A DNA stretch of 64,000 nucleotides from Nostoc sp. LEGE 06077 (GTDB lineage Bacteria; Cyanobacteriota; Cyanobacteriia; Cyanobacteriales; Nostocaceae). This document shows positions 26,616-36,322 of the stretch, one piece after another (position 1 is the first letter of the stretch; every line of letters starts with the position of its first letter). The notes under the pieces were generated by a model. That model had not been told where the DNA came from. It ran no database searches and saw only the letters and a list, made by a program, of their open reading frames with translations. The position numbers were made by a program, and so were the translations under genes. Location: assembly GCF_015207705.1 (NCBI RefSeq), contig NZ_JADEWI010000003.1, positions 186,001 to 250,000 of the forward strand. The letters run 5' to 3'.

Positions 26616-26843
26616 TATATTGTCCCAAAACTACATCTCTTCCGCAGTTCACTGTAGTCACCCTCAAAGGATTTCACAACTCCTCAAGGTTTGAAAATTT
26701 TTCCCCAAAAATTTTAATTAATCAATCAACTTCTGATACTGATGTCATTAGTATTAAAAGTTACTGTTAAAAACAGATATAGCCAACAATAAATATTTTA
26801 CAAAAAATAGGCGATCGCTTCTGGGAAATAGCAAAAGATGAGA

Positions 26844-27491
26844 TTATAAGTCGTACAGATTTTTAAACCATGTTAAAAATATTTGGGCTTTTGGATGTTG
26901 AGAATTTAGCACTTTATACTTAATAGCTTGATGTAATTGTCTCCCTGGTTCTGTTTGCCATGCCAACCAAGTGTAGATTTTCGCTTTATCAATATAAGAA
27001 TCTTGAAATGGCGCTCCTTGATTTTTTGCTTCTTGTGCTACTTCCTGAGCATATTGCCAAATCGATTCATCTTCATCTCTAATCAAATAAGCTAAAAAAG
27101 TTTCCAACATACCACTTATGTGATTATCTGGCATAATCCAGACACCAAACTTAATGCCATCTTCTGTGGTGTGTATAAGTCCTGTCTTGGGCAGTTGTTC
27201 AGGAATATCAGATATACTTGGCAAACAAGCATTTCTGATACTTTGCCAACGGGCAGATAAATTTTCATCTGCATCTATAATTATTCCTAAATGAGTGAGT
27301 CCCGATGCTTTTAATTCCGTGGAAATCAGATTTGAGTCTATGTTGGGATAACCTTCACAATCTTCAATGAAGACAATTTCTTCCCCTCTTTTTCCCCAAA
27401 ATATTCCGTTCTTTTCGATTAATTCTGGTATAACTCGTAAGTCATCTTTCCCTTCAACTAATAATCTCTTAGGATTATATTTTTTACCCAT
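26844..27491 (-). CDS. DUF3226 protein (TOPRIM-like partner of AAA ATPase)
   Basis: 215 residues. VEGKDD at 12-17 (Glu13) and IIDADEN at about 71-77 (Asp73, Asp75) match the acidic residues of a TOPRIM-like fold, as in the DUF3226/DUF4435 proteins. The stop of the upstream ATPase gene and this start are two bases apart, so the pair is one operon. In PARIS systems an AAA15 ATPase is coupled to a DUF4435 TOPRIM nuclease; this pair has the same logic with DUF3226. Activity as a nuclease is inferred only. Confidence 0.85.
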   Translation of the reverse strand: MGKKYNPKRLLVEGKDDLRVIPELIEKNGIFWGKRGEEIVFIEDCEGYPNIDSNLISTELKASGLTHLGIIIDADENLSARWQSIRNACLPSISDIPEQLPKTGLIHTTEDGIKFGVWIMPDNHISGMLETFLAYLIRDEDESIWQYAQEVAQEAKNQGAPFQDSYIDKAKIYTWLAWQTEPGRQLHQAIKYKVLNSQHPKAQIFLTWFKNLYDL

Positions 27492-27493
27492 GA

Positions 27494-28618
27494 CTAACGA
27501 ACCTCAATGTCTCTTTCAGCAGCAATGACGATTTGAGGTTCTGTGAAGACTATACTTGTTTGTTTATCTCGTTCAATTCTGTGAATTCTAATACCATCTT
27601 CAGTTGTATCTTCCTGCTCCGCAATACTAGCTAAACTTGTCCAACAATCGCTGTTATGAGTAGTGGCAAAAACTTGTACATTTAATCTATTAGCTGTTTC
27701 CCAAATCATTTTCCACATATCAGACATGGCTGTAAAATGGAGTCCAGTATCAATCTCATCAACAAATAAGTATCCATCTTTAGCACAAACTGTAGCTAGT
27801 GCAAGTCCTAATATTCGCCAAATACCATCACCCATGCTACCAATAGGTACACGTTGGTTACTATCAAGAAGTACAAAAAAACCACCCCTCGAATCTAATG
27901 AATACCTTAATTTTTGAGAACTAACTGGAGCAATCCTTATAATTTTAGAATCTATGCTACGAAGTGCCTGCTCTACAAGTTTTTCTTCAGGGGTTAGGAC
28001 TATCTGATCAAATAGTTCAACCATTTTCTCAGTTCCTAGCGAAGATGATGTAACAAATTGTATTTTTGGTGCTGGATTTTTACTGTCTCTACGTACTCGC
28101 CGAATATATTCTGAATGAAGTCCACTATTAGCTGACAAAGGTAATTCCAAAGCCTCTTCTTCTCGTCCATAATTCCACTGAATACTGAAATACAGTTTCC
28201 TTAATACATCTGGGACTTCTTCTTCATAGGGAAACAGAGGTTCATGAGATGAGCTAAGTAGCTCTTTTGAAAAAATTTTGCTTAGTTCTATTGATACAAA
28301 AAGCCCCTGTCGAATATTGCTATTAGTACCTGTGATTGAAAACTTACTCCCTTGTTCAATCTCATGACCATAAAAAAGGTGACGAATATCAAACTCTTGA
28401 GCTGGTTTAAGCTCATCATCAACACAATATTCACTCCGTTTCATCATTGTCTGACGTAGTGGTTCAAGATTATTCCGTGAACATAAAAGTTGAATGGCTT
28501 CTAATATTGATGTTTTACCACTATTATTTTTACCAACAAGCAGATTAACTCTACCAAGCTGCTGAAGTTCAAAAAATTTGAAGCTACGAAAATTTTCTAT
28601 TTTTATCGTATTAAACAT
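27494..28618 (-). CDS. AAA15/OLD-like ATPase
   Basis: A 374-residue SMC-like ATPase. It begins with IKIENFRSF and Walker A GKNNSGKT at 29-36. A signature-like GSMGDGIWR and Walker B YLFVDEIDTGLHF are in the C-terminal half, and the switch His is in FATTHNSD. This is the AAA_15 family related to RecF and the N-terminal part of OLD nucleases, but with no fused TOPRIM domain; that function would be supplied by the downstream DUF3226 gene. Relatives are found in phage-defence modules. Confidence 0.88.
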   Translation of the reverse strand: MFNTIKIENFRSFKFFELQQLGRVNLLVGKNNSGKTSILEAIQLLCSRNNLEPLRQTMMKRSEYCVDDELKPAQEFDIRHLFYGHEIEQGSKFSITGTNSNIRQGLFVSIELSKIFSKELLSSSHEPLFPYEEEVPDVLRKLYFSIQWNYGREEEALELPLSANSGLHSEYIRRVRRDSKNPAPKIQFVTSSSLGTEKMVELFDQIVLTPEEKLVEQALRSIDSKIIRIAPVSSQKLRYSLDSRGGFFVLLDSNQRVPIGSMGDGIWRILGLALATVCAKDGYLFVDEIDTGLHFTAMSDMWKMIWETANRLNVQVFATTHNSDCWTSLASIAEQEDTTEDGIRIHRIERDKQTSIVFTEPQIVIAAERDIEVR

Positions 28619-28868
28619 AATTTGTTAGCCGAGGGCAAGCAATAGTTAGTGACTGGTATTAGTATAAGCAGTCTTAACACGCCTCAATCTAGCAAAAGGA
28701 ACAATTGTTAAATCTTATCATGCGATGGCTTCCCTATCAGTATCCTCAGCATCCATGAAAGCTTTTGTGTATATTGCATAGATTTTGCCCACATTATCGA
28801 ACAGTTTAACGTGGTTGTTTGGCAAAACAGGCGATCGCACCCATAAATTCCGAATGGCGAATTAAAAA

Positions 28869-29999
28869 TTACCCCCATAATCTTCTACCAGTTTTACCTT
28901 TTAACCTTTCGTTAGCATCATCTAATAAAGCTGGAATATCTAATTCTTCTGGACATCTGGGTAAACAATCACCGCATTCTGTACAGCGATTGGCTTTCAT
29001 TCCCGGAAACCAATGCCCAGCATTTTCAAACATACCATAACGATATTGCCCGTAGTCTGTCATATTGTATGCCACAGCTAAATTACGTAACCGCAGCACC
29101 TCTGGAATATTGATATTTTCAGGACAAGGTAAACAAGCATAACACTGACTACATTTATCCGTTTTTAAAACAGTTGTTTGATGATTTTCTAAACTATGAA
29201 AAATAGCAATTTCTGCTGATATTAATTCACCATCTCTATCAGCAACTTGTAAAGGTTCAAATAATTCTTCTGGCTTGGCTGCACCGACACTCAAAGTTGT
29301 AATGCGGCGATCATTCAGTAAAAATCGATAATTTAATTCCAACGGCGAATATGGCTGACATAAGTCTTTGAGAGTTTGGGGTGGTGTGTAGAGTCTCCCG
29401 CCTTTATCCGCTGGGGAAATGATCAATACGCCCATATCTTTCTCAGCGGCTAACTGAATTGCTGGGGCGTTACGTTGAAAGAAATAGTAATAATGCAGAT
29501 TGACAAAATCAAATAAATCTGTATTGATAGCTGCCTGGATCACCTCTAAAGTTCCGTGGGTGGAGAAGCCAACGTGTCGCACTCGACCATCTGCAATTGC
29601 TTCTTGTACAGCTTGCATACAGCCACCGTTGGCTTGCACCCAATGTAAATGCTCCCAAGTATTTAAACCATGAATTCCCAAGCAATCTAAATAATTTAGA
29701 TTTAATCGCGCTAAGGATTCATCGATGTACTGACGCATACTATCAGCGTCGGCTGTTGGTGGGATTTTCGTGGTGATGTACAGTTGGGAACGAGGTACAG
29801 ATAACCCGTTTTGAAACGCTTGGCCAAGAAACTCCTCACTTTTGCCATAACCTCTGGCTGTTTCTATATGATTAATTCCTAGAGCTAAGGCTTGAGCGAT
29901 AGTTTCCTGAGCATTTTCAGCATCAGCCAAATAGCGCATTGTCCCTAAAGAAAAAACCGAGAGGTGGAGATTTGTTTTGCCAAAGCGTCTGTATTGCAT
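28869..29999 (-). CDS. aldo/keto reductase with C-terminal ferredoxin-like domain
   Basis: A 376-residue protein counted from the ATG at 29999 (MQYRRFGKT), which is the family's usual start; a 16-residue longer frame from 30047 is less likely. Residues 1-270 are the TIM-barrel aldo/keto reductase. The C-terminal third holds two Cys clusters, CSQCYACLPCP and CTECGDCLPRCP, which should bind two 4Fe-4S clusters. This combination is common in cyanobacteria; the substrate is unknown. The gene is followed by nothing on the same strand for 250 bases. Confidence 0.9.
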   Translation of the reverse strand: MQYRRFGKTNLHLSVFSLGTMRYLADAENAQETIAQALALGINHIETARGYGKSEEFLGQAFQNGLSVPRSQLYITTKIPPTADADSMRQYIDESLARLNLNYLDCLGIHGLNTWEHLHWVQANGGCMQAVQEAIADGRVRHVGFSTHGTLEVIQAAINTDLFDFVNLHYYYFFQRNAPAIQLAAEKDMGVLIISPADKGGRLYTPPQTLKDLCQPYSPLELNYRFLLNDRRITTLSVGAAKPEELFEPLQVADRDGELISAEIAIFHSLENHQTTVLKTDKCSQCYACLPCPENINIPEVLRLRNLAVAYNMTDYGQYRYGMFENAGHWFPGMKANRCTECGDCLPRCPEELDIPALLDDANERLKGKTGRRLWG

Positions 30000-30166
30000 T
30001 ACTTGAAGTTCCCAGAAGTGAGTGCTGAATTCTGAGTATAAATACAATAAATAGTGTTTACACTGAGAATGAAGTGCGAAAAAGAAAGAAGGAAAAATTA
30101 TTTTACTTCTTTAATTCTTGAACTCTTTCCTTCTCAGCACTCCGCACTCATTAATTAGCACTTTCT

Positions 30167-30664
30167 TTAGCTATCGCCATTACCAAAGCGCTTAATCAAA
30201 TCCTCTGGACGGAGATTGGAGATAAATTCACGAAAGGCTTCTTGTTCTGCTTCATCAGCATCACGATCTACCGGAATTGAGGCATCAGCAACTACTTCTT
30301 CCATTACCCAAATCGGCGTATTTGTACGGAGGGCAACAGCGATCGCATCACTGGGACGTGCATCAATTTCTTTTTTGACTTCGCCTTGCTGCACAATCAA
30401 AGCTGCATAAAATGTGTCTTTCTGCAAGGAATGAATAATCACCTTTTCTAGAGTCATATTCCACGTCTCTAGAATATTTACAATCAAGTCATGGGTTAAT
30501 GGTCTGGGCGGCTTTTGATTCTCTAACGCACCCATAATTGCCCTAGCTTGTTCTTGACCAATATAAATTGGTAAAGCACGCCGATCTGAGGCATCTTTCA
30601 AAAGTACAATTGGGCTGCGGGTTATGGCATCTAATGCTATGCCAGCGACTTTCATTTCAATCAT
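30167..30664 (-). CDS. bifunctional nuclease family protein (BFN, DUF151)
   Basis: 165 residues of the DUF151/BFN family. The typical start MKVAGI.LD, the central PIYIGQEQA and the DARPSDAIAVALR segment are all present. The plant BFN proteins act on RNA and DNA; the bacterial homologues are often essential-like but little studied. Length fits the family. The C-terminal acidic tail (DRDADEAEQEAF) is usual in cyanobacteria. Monocistronic. Confidence 0.92.
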   Translation of the reverse strand: MIEMKVAGIALDAITRSPIVLLKDASDRRALPIYIGQEQARAIMGALENQKPPRPLTHDLIVNILETWNMTLEKVIIHSLQKDTFYAALIVQQGEVKKEIDARPSDAIAVALRTNTPIWVMEEVVADASIPVDRDADEAEQEAFREFISNLRPEDLIKRFGNGDS

Positions 30665-31001
30665 TGGCGAAGCCTCTACAATCCTGGGAGAGCTTGAGAC
30701 ATTGTAACAATTTATACTGTTTTTTTGGGTTGTATGGAGAAGGAATAAACATAGGCAGGTTCTCTATAATTGCTTCTATTAAACTCCGAACTTGGTGTGA
30801 ACACCAGAGTATGTTAAAGGAGTCTACCTAGACAATAACCTTCTTAACCAAGTATGCCTTGAGAAAGATGTGAATGTGTTATCAACCTTATAATAAAAAG
30901 AGTCAGAAATTATACTTAAAATGTCTTGCATTCTTGTAAGAAATACCAGTTGATTTTCGGCAAAATTAGGCAATAAATAGAGTTAGTTTCACAGAACAGC
31001 C
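30665..31001. promoter_or_regulatory. divergent region between BFN gene and ribE
   Basis: 337 bases. I looked for an FMN riboswitch before the riboflavin synthase gene and saw no RFN-like element. No gene. Confidence 0.45.
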
Positions 31002-31682
31002 GTGTTTACAGGATTAGTCCAAAGTTTAGGAACAATCAAACCCCTAGGGGGTGATTCTTGGCAAATTACTTGTGTGAGTCAGCCATCTAATGTCATTATG
31101 CAAGATTTAGCTTACGGTGACAGCGTTGCCGTGGATGGGGTTTGCTTGACTGTTGAAGAAATTTTAAAAGATGGGTTTATTGCCACTGCTTCCCCAGAAA
31201 CGCTGCGCCGCACTACCCTAGGTCTTGAGGAAACCCAACAAAAATATGTGAACTTAGAAGCTTCGCTGCGGGTGGGTAGCAAAGTCGGCGGACATTTTGT
31301 TATGGGTCATGTAGACGGTGTAGGTCGATTACTCACAGCAGAACAGACTGCGACTTCGTGGGAAATGACTTTTACTGCACCTGAAGCGATCGCGCGGTAT
31401 ATTGTCCCCAAAGGTAGCGTTGCGGTAAATGGCATTAGTCTCACGGTAGCCGCCTACGAACCCGAACTTTCGCACTTCACTGTGGCTGTCATCCCCCTGA
31501 CCTACGCTGATACCAATCTTCGCTATCTTGTCCCTGGCAGTTGGGTAAATTTAGAAGGGGATATTCTGGGCAAATACGTGGAAAAATTTCTTTACCCTGG
31601 CAAAAAACAGTCAACGTCTCCCAATGACACTGGGTTCAATGAAATTACACCCACATTTTTAGCAGAACACGGGTATTTGTAA
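31002..31682 (+). CDS. ribE: riboflavin synthase
   Basis: 226 residues, start GTG. Two lumazine-binding repeats (about 1-97 and 98-200) give the family's internal duplication: MFTGLV, GDSVAVDGVCLTV, then GHFVMGHVDG and KGSVAVNGISLTV. The enzyme dismutes two 6,7-dimethyl-8-ribityllumazine molecules into riboflavin and the pyrimidinedione in the cytoplasm. The gene stands alone, not in a rib operon, as is common in cyanobacteria. No FMN riboswitch was seen upstream. Confidence 0.96.
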   Translation: MFTGLVQSLGTIKPLGGDSWQITCVSQPSNVIMQDLAYGDSVAVDGVCLTVEEILKDGFIATASPETLRRTTLGLEETQQKYVNLEASLRVGSKVGGHFVMGHVDGVGRLLTAEQTATSWEMTFTAPEAIARYIVPKGSVAVNGISLTVAAYEPELSHFTVAVIPLTYADTNLRYLVPGSWVNLEGDILGKYVEKFLYPGKKQSTSPNDTGFNEITPTFLAEHGYL

Positions 31683-31737
31683 AAAGTAAAATGGAAAGGC
31701 AAAAGATTTTTCTTTTTACTTTTGCCTTTTTACTTTT
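31682..31737. terminator. convergent hairpin after ribE and M23 gene
   Basis: The arms 31682-31705 and 31719-31737 (aaaagtaaaa...ggcaaaag against cttttgcctttttactttt) form an imperfect stem with T-runs on both strands. It lies between two convergent genes and fits a bidirectional terminator built from heptamer repeats. Confidence 0.55.
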
Positions 31738-31742
31738 GACTT

Positions 31743-33341
31743 TTAACTTCCTGGGTCGCCAACTACTTGGGCTGTCCGTAGGGAGTTTAACAACTGACTT
31801 AGACCTGCTTGTAATTCGCCACCTGGGTCAACAGCAACCCATCCGTCTTGTGTGAGGTGACGCACTTCAAAGTGCAGGTGAGGCCCTGTGGAGTTGCCGG
31901 TGCTACCAACTCGGCCAATTACCATTCCTGGTTCTACTGCTTGACCAGGTTGGACAAATATTTCGGACATATGGCCGTAAAGGGTTTGTTGGGCAGAACT
32001 GTGAGTGAGAATGACAGTTAAACCATAACCACCAACCCAACCGGCTGTATCTACCTGACCTTTAGCGGCGGCGAGAATTGGTGTCCCCATCGGCGCACCT
32101 AAATCTGTACCAGCGTGGAAACGACGATTTCCCGTAATTGGATGAACGCGCCAACCAAACAAGGAAGTAATTGTGGCTGGGACAGAAAGGGGATAGTTGA
32201 TTCCTGTACCGCCACGATAGGCAATTGTATTGGTATAGGGAATTTGCGGCAGAACTGATGCCAAGGGAATATCGTAAGCTACAGTGCTGACACGCGGTGC
32301 CACGTTTCCTTCAATCATTGGTGGGGGTAAAGCACCGGCGCTAGGTGCAACGGAAGTAGTGCTGACTCTGGTAGCACCGAAATCGTTAGGATTAGGGATA
32401 AACCGATTTGGACGAAAAGCCGTCTTCACTTCCCCTCTATAAGTAACGGTGTTATTGTCAGCAGTTATCCCAGGTCTGACTGATGGAACAGTAGCTAATT
32501 GAGCATTTTGACTTTTTTTGAGCCAATTGGGGGCTGGTTTGCTTTCAGAGTTAGCTACACGCTGATTCCCAACGGGTTTGGCTTGGTTACAAAAACCAAC
32601 TGATATGGCTTGACCCGATGGCAAAATTGTGCGACAACCACTAGACCGTTCTGTAATGACTACAGAATTAGGTGCTTGATAGGTATTTGTAGCGGAAGTA
32701 CCGTAATTGTTGGGATCAATGTAGGAGTTGTTAGAGTCTTTGACTGTGCCAGTTGTCGCTTCAATCGTACTGTTAGAATTATTTGCTGGTTGGGCGATTT
32801 CTGGGAGTTTTTCGGGTATGGTGCGAGGCGCGACTGGTTTGGCTACCTCTTCTCTGAAACTTGGGCTTGGTTGAGCAACTTCCGGCTTGGTTTTAGCTGT
32901 GCGGATGTTAACTGGTTTTGGCTGTGCAGTTACGCTTGGGGTGCGCTGGCGAGTCGTAAAAACTGGCTCAATGGCTGTTTCAGCTTGAGGTTTAGACTGT
33001 CTAACAGGCTCTTTGGATTGTGCAACCTCTGGTTTGCGGAGTCTTTGACTGAGGTTAGCTCGTCTTTGCGAAAATTCCCCTTGTTTTTTGGGTGCTTCCG
33101 GGATAACAATATCTTTTTTTATGAAATTTGTTTTACCTGTGGACTGGGAATTTTCTACAGGAACAATGTTATCTATTGATGTTTCTGTTTGGGCAAATAC
33201 GAAGCCACTACTAAGCAAGCTAAAGCTACTTAGTAAACAGAGACTCTGGGCTGGCAAAGTAGATACAAAACGTTTTTTCGTCATACCTTGCTGATTCACG
33301 CCGTGGGAAGGATTATGGGCAGATGTATTGCGCTGCGTCAT
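31743..33341 (-). CDS. M23 (LytM-type) peptidase
   Basis: 532 residues. A hydrophobic segment (about 28-50, ending FVFA) is a signal peptide or anchor. Residues about 60-400 are low-complexity, rich in Pro, Gln, Ser and Thr. The LytM domain occupies about 395-515, with zinc ligands His409 and Asp413 (HAGTD) and His490 in HLHFEVR (His488/His490). All four metal or catalytic residues are present, so it should be an active periplasmic peptidoglycan endopeptidase. Such enzymes are used in cell division or separation of daughter cells in filaments. Confidence 0.92.
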   Translation of the reverse strand: MTQRNTSAHNPSHGVNQQGMTKKRFVSTLPAQSLCLLSSFSLLSSGFVFAQTETSIDNIVPVENSQSTGKTNFIKKDIVIPEAPKKQGEFSQRRANLSQRLRKPEVAQSKEPVRQSKPQAETAIEPVFTTRQRTPSVTAQPKPVNIRTAKTKPEVAQPSPSFREEVAKPVAPRTIPEKLPEIAQPANNSNSTIEATTGTVKDSNNSYIDPNNYGTSATNTYQAPNSVVITERSSGCRTILPSGQAISVGFCNQAKPVGNQRVANSESKPAPNWLKKSQNAQLATVPSVRPGITADNNTVTYRGEVKTAFRPNRFIPNPNDFGATRVSTTSVAPSAGALPPPMIEGNVAPRVSTVAYDIPLASVLPQIPYTNTIAYRGGTGINYPLSVPATITSLFGWRVHPITGNRRFHAGTDLGAPMGTPILAAAKGQVDTAGWVGGYGLTVILTHSSAQQTLYGHMSEIFVQPGQAVEPGMVIGRVGSTGNSTGPHLHFEVRHLTQDGWVAVDPGGELQAGLSQLLNSLRTAQVVGDPGS

Positions 33342-33424
33342 TAGTTCTCTCAGTTGTTTTAAATTTGCCTAAAGAGATGATGCCAGTGGTTTGTCTTGCC
33401 CAAAGAGCGAAATTCATAACAAAC

Positions 33425-34249
33425 CTATAATGGGACAGAAGATTTACGGTATCCCAGACTGATTGTACCGGGTTCAATATAAAGTTCTGTTGTTTTTATG
33501 TCTGTTGTATCATAAGTTTCCATAGAAACACGTAATCGACCCTGAGAAGTAACGCCGACTACAGTGCCTGCCAAATCATCAATATATACTTTGTCACCCA
33601 CATTAGTTAGTAATTCTAAATAGCGCGACAAGAGTATATTTATTCCTTCTTGGGACAGGCATTCCATACCGGACTCTATCCCCCGTAAAACGGTGGAAGT
33701 GAGAATTTCCAGACAAGAAATCGGTTTGGTAGCGTAGGCGGCTTGCCACATTTCTAGGTTTATTCCAGTTTCAGGTACTGGGTTTGTCCAGTTAATGCCA
33801 ACTCCAATTACTGCTTGGGTAATATACCCGTTATTTATTTTAGTTTCTGTTAAAATGCCGCCTAATTTGCGACTATTTAAGACCAGATCATTCGGCCATT
33901 TAATTCCCACATCTACGCCACAGGAGCGCAGTTGGTCAGCAATACCCCAAGCACTAGCTAGAGTTAATTGATAACTGGCACTAGCTTCTAGTTTAAGGGC
34001 GATCGCCACTGAAAGGTATAGCCCACCAGGATGAGAAATCCATTGTCTTCCCCATTGTCCTCTACCCGAAGTTTGTTGTGTGGCAATTACCACAGACCCA
34101 GGTTTTTCGCCCTGTGCTAATAAATTCCACAATGTTTGGTTAGTGGAAGTCACACTGTCAAAAATGTGCAGCGAAAATGGTGATTTCTCCCAGTTTCTTC
34201 CAGCTTTTAACGCTAATTCCAACTTTTGCCGATCAAATTCCACAGGCAT
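33425..34249 (-). CDS. birA: biotin-[acetyl-CoA-carboxylase] ligase
   Basis: 274 residues. The catalytic domain has GRGQWGRQW near 62-70 (the BirA GRGRxGR-like biotinoyl-AMP loop) and KWPNDL in the middle, followed by the small SH3-like C-terminal domain. There is no N-terminal winged helix, so it is a ligase only and not a repressor. It biotinylates the BCCP subunit of acetyl-CoA carboxylase. The gene diverges from the pgeF-like gene. Confidence 0.93.
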   Translation of the reverse strand: MPVEFDRQKLELALKAGRNWEKSPFSLHIFDSVTSTNQTLWNLLAQGEKPGSVVIATQQTSGRGQWGRQWISHPGGLYLSVAIALKLEASASYQLTLASAWGIADQLRSCGVDVGIKWPNDLVLNSRKLGGILTETKINNGYITQAVIGVGINWTNPVPETGINLEMWQAAYATKPISCLEILTSTVLRGIESGMECLSQEGINILLSRYLELLTNVGDKVYIDDLAGTVVGVTSQGRLRVSMETYDTTDIKTTELYIEPGTISLGYRKSSVPL

Positions 34250-34399
34250 GAACCGAAATCCCGTTGTTCAAGTTAACATTAATTGGCTGATTTTGATAAA
34301 AGGGAATAGGGAGTAGGCAGTGGGAGAAGAAAATAATTTTTTCATCCCGCATCACCAAAACCTCATACTCAATACCCTCTATTTTTGGTTAGGTTCAAG

Positions 34400-35191
34400 A
34401 TGCACACTTGGCACTGGCGCAATTGGGAAGGACTGTCATACCTTACCTGTAGTCTTTTAGAAAATTGGCAACACGGCTTTTTTACTCACCAGTTCTGGCC
34501 GCGATCGCCCCAAGATTTAACTCCCCTCCTGCACCCAGAAGCATCGGTGTATCGTTTAAAACAGGTACATGGGAATACAGTTCTCACGCCCCAAGAAGTT
34601 GACTCCCAACTCAGGGAAATTGCCGCAGATGAAGAATCGGCTTTGGCCTCGGCTGATGGTTTAATAACCGAAGCACCTTTACAAGCGGTGTGGGTAGCAA
34701 GTGCAGATTGTACACCTGTGTTAATTGGGGATATGCAGACTGGACAGGTAGCTGCATTACACGCGGGTTGGCGGGGTACAGCTGCGAAGATTGTCCCCCA
34801 AGCGATCGCCCGATTACAAGCCCAAGGAAGTCAAGTACAGGACTTAAGAGTTGCGCTTGGCCCCGCGATCGCTGGTGAAGTTTACCAAGTTTCGGTTGAG
34901 GTAGCTGCGGAAATCGGAGCCAGTATTATATCACATAGCAACACCCAAAAAATTGTTCAGGCGTTACATGAATTACCCAATTCTCCCTTATTAGCTGACC
35001 CAGAAGCAGGAAAGGTGAGAGTTGATGTGCGGCGGGTAAATACTTTGCAGTTAGAAAATTTGGGGATTAGTGGCGAACAAATTGCGATCGCCCCTTATTG
35101 TACATACCAAACTCCTGAACATTTCTTTTCCTACCGCCGTGAACAACAGAAAAAAGTCCAGTGGTCAGGAATTGTCAGTAGTCAAATTTAA
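34400..35191 (+). CDS. pgeF: PgeF/laccase-domain protein (multicopper-like)
   Basis: 263 residues from the ATG at 34400 (MHTWHWRNW); a frame from TTG at 34385 adds five residues and is unlikely. Motifs QVHGNTVL, ADCTPVLI and HAGWRGTA hold the conserved His and Cys residues of the YfiH/DUF152 family. Family members remove wrong amino acids from peptidoglycan precursors (PgeF) or act on purine nucleosides; which applies here is unknown. It diverges from birA. Confidence 0.92.
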   Translation: MHTWHWRNWEGLSYLTCSLLENWQHGFFTHQFWPRSPQDLTPLLHPEASVYRLKQVHGNTVLTPQEVDSQLREIAADEESALASADGLITEAPLQAVWVASADCTPVLIGDMQTGQVAALHAGWRGTAAKIVPQAIARLQAQGSQVQDLRVALGPAIAGEVYQVSVEVAAEIGASIISHSNTQKIVQALHELPNSPLLADPEAGKVRVDVRRVNTLQLENLGISGEQIAIAPYCTYQTPEHFFSYRREQQKKVQWSGIVSSQI

Positions 35192-35334
35192 AATCACAAT
35201 TTAGATAGATTAGAATTTGGTACCCAGGAGCCAGAAGTCAGAATTTAGAATTAATTAAGCATAGTTGCTACATACATTTATCAAAATTTTTGCTGATTCT
35301 GCTAATTATTCTGGCTCCTCCATTGTATTTTTTA

Positions 35335-36249
35335 TCAAATCTTCACATGATCTCTGTATGCTTTTGGTGTTATGCCCATAAATTTGCGAAACACATTAGT
35401 AAAATGACTCTGACTTTGGAAACCAACTTGTTCAGAGATTTGTTCAATACTTTTTTCAGTTGCCGTCAAGAGTTTTTTTGCCTGGGCAATTCGGCAATTA
35501 ATTACATATTGATGTGGTGCAAAACCTGTAGATTGTTTAAATAGGCGAGAAAAATGATACATACTCATCCCCGCAACCGCAGCAATTTCCGTCAATGTCA
35601 AATCTCTTTCTAGGTTGTCATGGATATATGAGACGGCTTGACGTAACTTTCTTGGTGAAAGTCCTTTGTGATTGGAGAACTGCGGAATTTTATTGCTGGC
35701 GATAGAGTGATGTTTTAGCAGGTGAATGCAGAGTGTAGTTTTGAGAGACTCAATATAAAGTTGGCTACCTACACCACCTGATTCTAATTCTGACTTTAAT
35801 GCTAAAGCTATTTGCTGAATTAAGGGTTCTGGCGCAGCAAAGTGAGGTGTTAACTCCACACCTTGTAAATCAACCGACTCTAAGACAATTTGATTGAAAA
35901 ATACAGGGTCTACACTCAGGAGTAGAAAATCAGTTTCCGATGTCCAACGGCAGACGTGATGAGTATTGGCAGGAATAATGGCTACATCACCATTAAAAAT
36001 ATTTTCTTGCTGAAAGCGTCCGTCTAAAACTCGTTCTGCTTGGAGGAGATGATAGTCTAAATTAATCGAGATGATATGTTGTTGGGGTGAGTGTTCTGGG
36101 GTTTCGTGGGCAGGCTGTTGATGAACATCTAAACGAATACCATCCCATTTAGTATGGTAACTAGAGTTGATGTGCGATCGCGGCAGAACTTCTGCACAAG
36201 CATCTTCCTGAGTAAAATCAACTTTTAATATTGTCTCTTCCAGCATCAT
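35335..36249 (-). CDS. AraC-family transcriptional regulator
   Basis: About 304 residues from the ATG at 36249. Residues about 30-170 form a cupin-like ligand domain. The C-terminal 100 residues hold two helix-turn-helix motifs, SPRKLRQAVSYIHDNLERD and the second with ISEQVGFQSQSHFTNVFRKFMG, typical of AraC/XylS. The ligand is unknown. A GTG at 36255 could also start it. The next gene on the other strand (DCC protein) shares the 70-base divergent region, so autoregulation or control of that gene is possible. Confidence 0.92.
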   Translation of the reverse strand: MMLEETILKVDFTQEDACAEVLPRSHINSSYHTKWDGIRLDVHQQPAHETPEHSPQQHIISINLDYHLLQAERVLDGRFQQENIFNGDVAIIPANTHHVCRWTSETDFLLLSVDPVFFNQIVLESVDLQGVELTPHFAAPEPLIQQIALALKSELESGGVGSQLYIESLKTTLCIHLLKHHSIASNKIPQFSNHKGLSPRKLRQAVSYIHDNLERDLTLTEIAAVAGMSMYHFSRLFKQSTGFAPHQYVINCRIAQAKKLLTATEKSIEQISEQVGFQSQSHFTNVFRKFMGITPKAYRDHVKI

Positions 36250-36322
36250 TCTCACCGCAGAGATAATTAATTTATGTCTAACGCTATACTTAAACCGTAA
36301 AATGAAAAAAAGTGCTATTTAA

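Noticed and set aside
30665-31001. FMN riboswitch before the riboflavin synthase gene
   Set aside because: The conserved RFN segments are not present in the leader.
35290-35544. 84-residue frame antisense to the AraC gene
   Set aside because: It overlaps the AraC DNA-binding region and is not conserved-looking.
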